NCBI GenBank assembly: GCA_023053685.1
Contig: JALIGW010000059.1
Coordinates: forward strand, 372,001 to 436,000
Length of the DNA stretch: 64,000 nucleotides
Direction: 5' to 3'
From: Diadophis punctatus similis
Lineage: Eukaryota > Chordata > Lepidosauria > Squamata > Dipsadidae
Part shown: in pieces, positions 51,465-61,000 of the stretch
How positions within the stretch are numbered: the first letter of the stretch is position 1
Layout: the number at the start of each line of letters is the position of its first letter
The notes under the pieces: model-generated
Databases searched by the model: none
The model's input: only the letters and a program-made list of their open reading frames with translations
Told to the model about the DNA's origin: nothing
Program-made: the position numbers and the translations under genes

Positions 51465-53559
51465 ACGCAGAGCTCAGAAATGAAAAAGAAGCACATATTC
51501 CTGTTCCCTAGGGTCTGGAAAGCCGAATTCTCACACCATTTTCAGATCCGAGCTTTCCCTGAGGAGTTAGTCCAAGCCATATCACAGAATTTACCAATTC
51601 AACTAGAAAACTTCACTTTTGACGCAGAGCTCAGAAATGAAAAAGAAACACATATTCCTGTTCCCTAGGGTCTGGAAAGCCGAATTCTCACACCATTTTC
51701 AGATCCGAGCTTTCCCTTAGGAGTTAGCCCAAGGCGTATCTCAGAATTTTCCATAGAACTGAATTCAGCCGAAAACTTCACTTTTGACGCAGAGCTCAGA
51801 AATGAAAAAGAAACAAATATTCCTGTTCCTTAGGATCTGGAAAGCCGAATTCTCACACCATTTTCAGATCCGAGCTTTCGCTTAGGAGTTAGCCCAACCC
51901 GTATCATAGAATTTACCTTAGGACTCAATTCAGCCCGAAAACATCACTTTTGACACAGAGCTCAGAAATGAAAAAGAAACAGATATTCCTGTTCCCTAGG
52001 GTCTGGAAAGTCGAATTCTCACACCATTTTCAGATCCGAGCTTTCCCTGAGGAGTTAGCCACTGTTGTATTTCAGAATTTGCCGTAGGACTCAATTCAGC
52101 GCAAAAAATTTACTTTTGACACAGAGCTCAGAAATGAAAAAGAAACACATATTCATGCTCCCCAGGGTGTGAAAGCCGAATTCTCACACCATTTTCAGAT
52201 CCGAGCTTTCCCTGACTTGTTAGCCAAAGTCGTATCTCAGAATTTGCCATAGAACTGAATTCAGCTAGAAAACTTCACTTTTGACACAGATGTCAGAAAT
52301 CAAAAAGAAACACACATTGATGCTCCCCAGGGTCTGGAAAGCCAAAATCTGACACCATTTTGAGCTTTTCCTGAGGAGTTAGCCCAAGCCGTATCATAGA
52401 ATTTGCCAATAAAGCCCGAAAACTTCACTTTTGACACAGAGCTCAGAAATGAAAAAGAAACAGATATTCCTGTTCCCTAGGGTCTGGAAGCCGAATTCTC
52501 ACACCATTTTCAGATCCGAGCTTTCCCTGACGAGTTAGCCCAAGGCGTATCTCAGAATTTGCCGTAGAACTGAATTCAGCTAGAAAACTTCACTTTTGAC
52601 ACAGAGCTCAGAAATGAAAAAGATACAACTAATTCCTGTTCCCTAGGGTCTGGAAAGCCGAATTCTCACACCATTTTCAGATCCGAGCTTTGCCTGACAA
52701 GATAGCCAAAGTCGTATCATAGAATTTACCAATTCAGCCAGAAAACTTCACTATTGACAGAGAGCTCAGAAATGAAAAAGAAACAGATATTACTGTTCCC
52801 TAGGGTCTGGAAAGCCAAATTCTCACACCAATTTCAGATCTGAGCTTTCCCTGACGAGTTAGCCCAAGCCGTATCATAGAATTTAACTATTCAGCCTGAA
52901 AACTTCACTTTTGATACAGAGCTCAGAAATGAAAACGAAACAGATATTCCTGTTCCCTAGGGTCTGGAAAGCCGAATTCTCACACCATTTTCAGATCCGA
53001 GCTTTCCCTGACGAGTTAGCCCAAGACGTATCTCAGAATTTGCCATAGAACTGAATTCAGCTAGAAAACTTCACTTTTGATGCAGAGCTCAGAAATGAAA
53101 AAGAAACACATATTCCTTTTCCCTAGCGTCTGGAAAGCCGAATTCTCACACCATTTTCAGATCCGAGCTTTCCCTGGGGAGTTAGCCCAAGCCATATCAC
53201 AGAATTTACCAATTCAACTAGAAAACTTCACTTTTGACGCAGAGCTCAGAAATGAAAAAGAAACACATATTCCTGTTCCCTAGGGTCTGGAAAGCCGAAT
53301 TCTCACACCATTTTCAGATCCGAGCTTTCCCTGACAAGATAGCCCAAGCCGTATCATAGAATTTCCCAATTCAGTCCGAAAACTTCACTTTTGACACAGA
53401 GCACAGAAATGAAAAAGAAACAGATATTCCTGTTCCCTAGAGTCTGGAAAGCCGAATTCTCACACCATTTTCAGATCCGAGATTTCCCTGACGAGTTAGC
53501 CCAAGGCGTATCTCAGAATTTTCCATAGAACTGAATTCAGCCCGAAAACTTCACTTTTG
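51465..53559. repeat. 2095-bp higher-order unit, second copy
   Basis: This is collinear with 49370-51464. Its first monomer is a hybrid. It has the gaagcacatattcc start of one monomer type joined to the gaggagttagtccaagcc end of the next type. The normal order, with both monomers, is seen at 53578-53860. One 166-bp unit has been lost here. Confidence 0.83.
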
Positions 53560-55930
53560 ACGCAGAGCTCAGAAATGAAAAAGAAGCACATATTCCTGTT
53601 CCCTAGGGTCTGGAAAGCCGAATTCTCACACCATTTTCAGATCCGAGCTTTCCCTGACGAGTTAGCCCAAGACATATCTCAGAATTTGCCATAGAACTGA
53701 ATTCAGCCCGAAAACTTCACTTTTGACACAGAGCTCAGAAATGAAAAACAAACAGATATTACTGTTCCCTAGCGTCTGGAAAGCCGAATTCTCACACCAT
53801 TTTCAGATCCGAGCTTTCCCTGAGGAGTTAGTCCAAGCCATATCACAGAATTTACCAATTCAACTAGAAAACTTCACTTTTGACGCAGAGCTCAGAAATG
53901 AAAAAGAAACACATATTCCTGTTCCCTAGGGTCTGGAAAGCCGAATTCTCACACCATTTTCAGATCCGAGCTTTCCCTTAGGAGTTAGCCCAAGTCGTAT
54001 CTCAGAATTTTCCATAGAACTGAATTCAGCCGAAAACTTCACTTTTGACGCAGAGCTCAGAAATGAAAAAGAAACAAATATTCCTGTTCCCTAGGGTCTG
54101 GAAAGTCGAATTCTCACACCATTTTCAGATCCGAGCTTTCCCTGAGGAGTTAGCCACTGTTGTATTTCAGAATTTGCCGTAGGACTCAATTCAGCGCAAA
54201 AAATTTACTTTTGACACAGAGCTCAGAAATGAAAAAGAAACACATATTCATGCTCCCCAGGGTGTGAAAGCCGAATTCTCACACCATTTTCAGATCCGAG
54301 CTTTCCCTGACTTGTTAGCCAAAGTCGTATCTCAGAATTTGCCATAGAACTGAATTCAGCTAGAAAACTTCACTTTTGACACAGATGTCAGAAATCAAAA
54401 AGAAACACACATTGATGCTCCCCAGGGTCTGGAAAGCCAAAATCTGACACCATTTTGAGCTTTTCCTGAGGAGTTAGCCCAAGCCGTATCATAGAATTTG
54501 CCAATAAAGCCCGAAAACTTCACTTTTGACACAGAGCTCAGAAATGAAAAAGAAACAGATATTCCTGTTCCCTAGGGTCTGGAAGCCGAATTCTCACACC
54601 ATTTTCAGATCCGAGCTTTCCCTGACGAGTTAGCCCAAGGCGTATCTCAGAATTTGCCGTAGAACTGAATTCAGCTAGAAAACTTCACTTTTGACACAGA
54701 GCTCAGAAATGAAAAAGATACAACTAATTCCTGTTCCCTAGGGTCTGGAAAGCCGAATTCTCACACCATTTTCAGATCCGAGCTTTCCCTGACAAGATAG
54801 CCAAAGTCGTATCATAGAATTTACCAATTCAGCCAGAAAACTTCACTATTGACAGAGAGCTCAGAAATGAAAAAGAAACAGATATTACTGTTCCCTAGGG
54901 TCTGGAAAGCCAAATTCTCACACCATTTTCAGATCCGAGCTTTCCCTGGGGAGTTAGCCCAAGCCATATCACAGAATTTACCAATTCAACTAGAAAACTT
55001 CACTTTTGACGCAGAGCTCAGAAATGAAAAAGAAACACATATTCCTGTTCCCTAGGGTCTGGAAAGCCGAATTCTCACACCATTTTCAGATCCGAGCTTT
55101 CCCTTAGGAGTTAGCCCAACCCGTATCATAGAATTTACCTTAGGACTCAATTCAGCCCGAAAACATCACTTTTGACACAGAGCTCAGAAATGAAAAAGAA
55201 ACACATATTCCTGTTCCCTAGCGTCTGGAAAACCGAATTCTCACACCATTTTCAGATCCGAGCTTTCCCTGACAAGATAGCCCAAGCCGTATCATAGAAT
55301 TTCCCAATTCAGTCCGAAAACTTCACTTTTGACACAGAGCACAGAAATGAAAAAGAAGCACATATTCCTGTTCCCTAGGGTCTGGAAAGCCGAATTCTCA
55401 CACCATTTTCAGATCCGAGCTTTCCCTGACGAGTTAGCCCAAGACATATCTCAGAATTTGCCATAGAACTGAATTCAGCCCGAAAACTTCACTTTTGACA
55501 CAGAGCTCAGAAATGAAAAAGAAACAGATATTCCTGTTCCCTAGGGTCTGGAAAGCCGAATTCTCACACCATTTTCAGATCCGAGCGTTCCCTGACGAAT
55601 TAGCCCAAGACGTATCTCAGAATTTGCCATAGAACTGAATTCAGCTAGAAAACTTCACTTTTGACGCAGAGCTCAGAAATGAAAAAGAAACACATATTCC
55701 TTTTCCCTAGCGTCTGGAAAGCCGAATTCTCACACCATTTTCAGATCCGAGCTTTCCCTGGGGAGTTAGCCCAAGCCATATCACAGAATTTACCAATTCA
55801 ACTAGAAAACTTCACTTTTGACGCAGAGCTCAGAAATGAAAAAGAAACACATATTCCTGTTCCCTAGGGTCTGGAAAGCCGAATTCTCACACCATTTTCA
55901 GATCCGAGCTTTCCCTTAGGAGTTAGCCCA
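53560..55930. repeat. 2095-bp family unit, third copy, rearranged
   Basis: This block begins as a copy of 51465 onward but keeps both monomers that are fused there (offset 2261). It loses a different monomer near 54080, where aaatattcctgttccctagg replaces aaatattcctgttccttagg and the cgcttaggagttagcc unit is missing. The offset returns to 2095. It then joins the ccctggggagttag block near 54850 and a variant with gagcgttccctgacgaattag near 55585. Confidence 0.78.
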
Positions 55931-57357
55931 ACCCGTATCATAGAATTTACCAATTCAGCCAGAAAACTTCACTTTTGACACAGAGCTCAGAAATGAAAAA
56001 GAAACAGTTATTCCTGTTCGCTAGGGTCTGGAAAACCGAATTCTCACACCATTTTCAGATCCGAGCTTTCCCTGAGGAGTTAGCCCAAGCCGTATCATAG
56101 AATTTACCAATTCAGCCCGAAAACTTCACTTTTGACACAGAGCTCAGAAATGAAAAAGAAACAGATATTCCTGTTTCCTAGGGTCTGGAAAGCCGAATTC
56201 TCACACCATTTTCAGATCCGAGCATTCCCTGAGCAGATAGCCCAACCCGTATCATACAATTTATCTTAGGACTCAATTCAGCCCGAAAACTTCACTTTTG
56301 ACACAGAGCTCAGAAATGAAAAAGAAACACATATGCATGCTCTCCAGAGTCTGGAAAGCCAAAATCTCACACCATTTTCAGATCCGAGGTTTCCCTGAGG
56401 AGTTAGCCCAAGCCGTATCATAGAATTTACCAATTCAGCCAGAAAACTTAACTTTTGACACAGAGCTCAGAAATGAAAAAGAAACAGATATTCCTGTTTC
56501 CTAGGGTCTGGAAAGCCGAATTCTCACACCATTTTCAGATCCGAGCATTCCCTGAGCAGATAGCCCAACCCGTATCATACAATTTACCTTAGGACTCAAT
56601 TCAGCCCGAAAACTTCACTATTGACACAGAGCTCAGAAATGAAAAAGAAACAGTTATTCCTGTTCGCTAGGGTCTGGAAAACCGAATTCTCACACCATTT
56701 TCAGATCCGAGCTTTCCCTGAGGAGTTAGCCCAAGCCGTATCATAGAATTTACCAATTCAGCCCGAAAACTTCACTATTGACACAGAGCTCAGAAATGAA
56801 AAAGAAACAGTTATTCCTGTTCGCTAGGGTCTGGAAATCCGAATTCTCACACCATTTTCAGATCCGAGCTTTCCCTGAGGAGTTAGCCCAACCAGTATCA
56901 CAGAATTTACCTTAGGACTCAATTCAGCCCGAAAACTTCACTTTTGACACAGAGCTCAGAAATGAAAAAGAAACACATATTCCTGTTCCCCAGGGTGTGG
57001 AAAGCCTAATTCTCACACCATTTTCAGATCCGAGGTTTCCCTGAGGAGTTAGCCAAAAACCATTTCAGAATTTGCCTTAGGACTCAATTCAGCCCGAAAA
57101 CTTCACTTTTGACGCAGAGCTCAGAAATGAAAAAGAAACAGATATTCCTGTTCCCTAGCGTCTGGAAAGCCGAATTCTCACGCCATTTTCAGATCCGAGC
57201 TTTCCCTGAGGAGTTAGCCCAAGCCGTATCATAGAATTTACCAATAAAGCCCAAAAACTTTACTTTTGACTCAGAGCTCAGAAATGAAAAAGAAACAGAT
57301 ATTCCTGTTCCCTAGGGTCTGGAAAGCGAATTCTCACACCATTTTCAGATCCGAGCT
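55931..57357. repeat. Satellite block upstream of SINE copy 3
   Basis: Near 55950 the array changes from the 1.8-2.1 kb type to the type seen at the window start. Markers are ttattcctgttcgctagggt and the atatgcatgctctccagag monomer, also seen near 4860. Compared with the region before SINE 2, one additional 157-bp monomer lies at about 56640-56800. Confidence 0.82.
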
Positions 57358-57374
57358 TTCCCGGATCTGAAAAT
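57341..57374. repeat. Fold-back palindrome at the 5' junction of SINE copy 3
   Basis: The inverted pair attttcagatcc and ggatctgaaaat is the same as in the other copies. Confidence 0.85.
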
Positions 57375-57624
57375 CTGAAGAGCTGAAGTGGTGCAGTGGT
57401 TAAATGCTGCGACTGCAGGCTGACTGCTAGTTCAGCAGTTCAGCTGTTCAAATCTCACTAGGCTCAAGGTTGACTCAGCCTTCCATCCTTCCGAGGTGGG
57501 TAAAATGAGGACCCAGATTGTTGGGGGCAATATGCTGAACTCTGTAAACCGCTTAGAGAGTGCTGTAAAGCACTATGAAGCGGTATATAAGTAAAGTGCT
57601 ATTGCTATTGCTATTGCTATTCCC
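57358..57624 (+). mobile_element. SINE copy 3 with target duplication
   Basis: This copy has the same element, site, 5-bp ttccc flank (57358-57362 and 57620-57624) and inverted filler (57363-57374) as copies 1 and 2. It shares tgctgcgact and gaagcggtat with copy 2, and I saw no difference from copy 2 within the element. It lies 51631 bp after copy 2. Confidence 0.88.
57389..57456 (+). promoter_or_regulatory. Internal pol III promoter of SINE copy 3
   Basis: The A box is tggtgcagtgg at 57389-57399 and the B box is gttcaaatctc at 57446-57456. Confidence 0.7.
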
Positions 57625-59091
57625 TGACGAGTTAGCCCAAGGTGTATTTCAGAATTTGCCGTAGAACTGAATTCAGCTAGAAAACTTCACTTTTGACACA
57701 GAGCTCAGAAATGAATAAGAAACACATATTCCTGTTCCCTAGGTTCTGAAAAGCCGAATTCTCACACCATTTTTAGATCCGAGCTTTCCCTGAGCAGATA
57801 GCCCAACTGTATCATACAATTTACCATAGGACTCAATTCAGCCCGAAAACTTCACTTTTGACACAGAGCTCAGAAACGAATAAGAAACACATATTCCTGT
57901 TCCCCAGGGTCTGGAAAGCCGAATTCTCACACCATTTTCTTATCCAAGCTTTCCCTGACGAGTTAGCCCAAGGCGTATCTCAGAATTTGCCATAGAACTG
58001 AATTCAGCTAGAAAACTTCACTTTTGACAGAGAGCTCAGAAATGAAAAAGAAACACATATTCCTGTTCCCTAGGGTCTGGAAAGCCTAATTCTCACACCA
58101 TTTTCATATCCGAGCTTTCCCTGAGGAGTTAGCCAAAGTCTTATTTCAGAATTTACCATAGGACTCAATTCAGCCCGAAAACTTCACTTTTGACACAGAG
58201 CTCAGAAACGAAAAAGAAACACATATTCCTGTTCCCCAGGGTCTGGAAAGCCGAATTCTCACACCAGTTTCAGATCCGAGCTTTCCCTGACGAGTTAGCC
58301 CAAGCCGTATCATAGAATTAACTATTCAGCCTGAAAACTTCACTTTTGACACAGAGCTCAGAAATCAAAAAGAAAAACGTACTCCTGTTCTCTAGGGTCT
58401 GGAAAGCCGAATTCTCACACCATTTTCAGATCCGAGCTTTCCCTGACGAGTTAGCCCAAGGCGTATCACAGAATTTTCCATAGAACTGAATTCAGCTAGA
58501 AAACTTCACTTTTGACGCAGAGCTCAGAAATGAAAAAGAAACACATATTCCTGAACCCTAGGGTCTGGAAAGCCGAATTCTCAAACCATTTTCAGATTCG
58601 AGCTTTCCCTGAGGAGTTAGCCCAACCAGTATCACAGAATTTACCTTAGGACTCAATTCAGCCCGAAAACTTCACTTTTGACACAGAGCTCAGAAATGAA
58701 AAAGAAACACATATTCCTGTTCCCCAGGGTGTGGAAAGCCTAATTCTCACACCATTTTCAGATCCGAGGTTTCCCTGAGGAGTTAGCCAAAAACCATTTC
58801 AGAATTTGCCTTAGGACTCAATTCAGCCCGAAAACTTCACTTTTGATGCAGAGCTCAGAAATGAAAAAGAAACAGATATTCCTGTTCCCTAGCGTCTGGA
58901 AAGCCGAATTCTCACGCCATTTTCAGATCCGAGCTTTCCCTGAGGAGTTAGCCCAAGCCGTATCATAGAATTTACCAATAAAGCCCAAAAACTTTACTTT
59001 TGACTCAGAGCTCAGAAATGAAAAAGAAACAGATATTCCTGTTCCCTAGGGTCTGGAAAGCGAATTCTCACACCATTTTCAGATCCGAGCT
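57625..59091. repeat. Satellite block between SINE copies 3 and 4
   Basis: The interval from about 56870 to 58280, including SINE 3, is repeated at about 58604-60014 at an offset of 1734 bp. Copies 1 and 2 are 2233 bp apart. The difference of 499 bp is close to three monomers. The cctgaaccctaggg monomer near 58550 is shared with about 2790. Confidence 0.82.
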
Positions 59092-59108
59092 TTCCCGGAT
59101 CTGAAAAT
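59075..59108. repeat. Fold-back palindrome at the 5' junction of SINE copy 4
   Basis: The inverted pair attttcagatcc and ggatctgaaaat is unchanged. Confidence 0.85.
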
Positions 59109-59358
59109 CTGAAGAGCTGAAGTGGTGCAGTGGTTAAATGCTGCGACTGCAGGCTGACTGCTAGTTCAGCAGTTCAGCTGTTCAAATCTCACTAGGCTCA
59201 AGGTTGACTCAGCCTTCCATCCTTCCGAGGTTGGTAAAATGAGGACCCAGATTGTTGGGGGCAATATGCTGAACTCTGTAAACCGCTTAGAGAGTGCTGT
59301 AAAGCACTATGAAGCGGTATATAAGTAAAGTGCTATTGCTATTGCTATTGCTATTCCC
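59092..59358 (+). mobile_element. SINE copy 4 with target duplication
   Basis: This copy has the same site, the ttccc flanks (59092-59096 and 59354-59358) and the filler (59097-59108). It has one private substitution, cgaggttggtaaa near 59228 in place of cgaggtgggtaaa. Its downstream satellite follows that of copy 1 for about 1.7 kb at an offset of 55598 bp. Confidence 0.88.
59123..59190 (+). promoter_or_regulatory. Internal pol III promoter of SINE copy 4
   Basis: The A box is tggtgcagtgg at 59123-59133 and the B box is gttcaaatctc at 59180-59190. Confidence 0.7.
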
Positions 59359-61000
59359 TGACGAGTTAGCCCAAGGTGTATTTCAGAATTTGCCGTAGAA
59401 CTGAATTCAGCTAGAAAACTTCACTTTTGACACAGAGCTCAGAAATGAATAAGAAACACATATTCCTGTTCCCTAGGTTCTGAAAAGCCGAATTCTCACA
59501 CCATTTTTAGATCCGAGCTTTCCCTGAGCAGATAGCCCAACTGTATCATACAATTTACCATAGGACTCAATTCAGCCCGAAAACTTCACTTTTGACACAG
59601 AGCTCAGAAACGAATAAGAAACACATATTCCTGTTCCCCAGGGTCTGGAAAGCCGAATTCTCACACCATTTTCTTATCCAAGCTTTCCCTGACGAGTTAG
59701 CCCAAGGCGTATCTCAGAATTTGCCATAGAACTGAATTCAGCTAGAAAACTTCACTTTTGACAGAGAGCTCAGAAATGAAAAAGAAACACATATTCCTGT
59801 TCCCTAGGGTCTGGAAAGCCTAATTCTCACACCATTTTCATATCCGAGCTTTCCCTGAGGAGTTAGCCAAAGTCTTATTTCAGAATTTACCATAGGACTC
59901 AATTCAGCCCGAAAACTTCACTTTTGACACAGAGCTCAGAAACGAAAAAGAAACACATATTCCTGTTCCCCAGGGTCTGGAAAGCCGAATTCTCACACCA
60001 GTTTCAGATCCGAGCTTTCACTGAGGAGTTAGCCCAAGGCGTATCTCAGAATTTGTCATAGAACTGAATTCAGCCCGAAAACTTCACTTTTGACGCAGAG
60101 CTCAGAAATGAAAAAGAAACACATATTCCTGTTCTCCAGGGTCTGGAAAGGCAACATCTCACACCATTTTCAGATCCGAGCTTTGTCTGAGTGGTTAGCC
60201 CAAGGCGTATCTCAGAATTTGCCATAGAACTGAATTCAGCTAGAAAACTTCACTTTTGACAGAGAGCTCAGAAATGAAAAAGAAACACATATTCCTGTTC
60301 CCTAGGGTCTGGAAAGCCGAATTCTCTCACCATTTTGAGATCCGAGCTTTCCCTGAGCAGATAGCCCAACCCGTATCATACAATTTATCTTAGGACTCAA
60401 TTCAGCCCGAAAACTTCACTTTTGACACAGAGCTCAGAAATGAAAAAGAAACACATATGCATGCTCTCCAGGGTCTGGAAAGCCAAAATCTCACACCATT
60501 TTCAGATCCGAGGTTTCCCTGAGGAGTTAGCCCAAGCCGTATCATAGAATTTACCAATTCAGCCAGAAAACTTAACTTTTGACACAGAGCTCAGAAATGA
60601 AAAAGAAACAGATATTCCTGTTTCCTAGGGTCTGGAAAGCCGAATTCTCACACCATTTTCAGATCCGAGCATTCCCTGAGCAGATAGCCCAACCCGTATC
60701 ATACAATTTACCTTAGGACTCAATTCAGCCCGAAAACTTCACTATTGACACAGAGCTCAGAAATGAAAAAGAAACAGTTATTCCTGTTCGCTAGGGTCTG
60801 GAAAACCGAATTCTCACACCATTTTCAGATCCGAGCTTTCCCTGAGGAGTTAGCCCAAGCCGTATCATAGAATTTACCAATTCAGCCCGAAAACTTCACT
60901 ATTGACACAGAGCTCAGAAATGAAAAAGAAACAGTTATTCCTGTTCGCTAGGGTCTGGAAATCCGAATTCTCACACCATTTTCAGATCCGAGCTTTCCCT
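59359..61000. repeat. Satellite block after SINE copy 4
   Basis: This is collinear with 3761-5200 at an offset of 55598 bp, with scattered substitutions: gcatgctctccaggg versus gcatgctctccagag, and gaaacagatattcc versus gaaaccgatattcc. One private change is gctttcactgagg near 60016. Satellite only. Confidence 0.83.
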
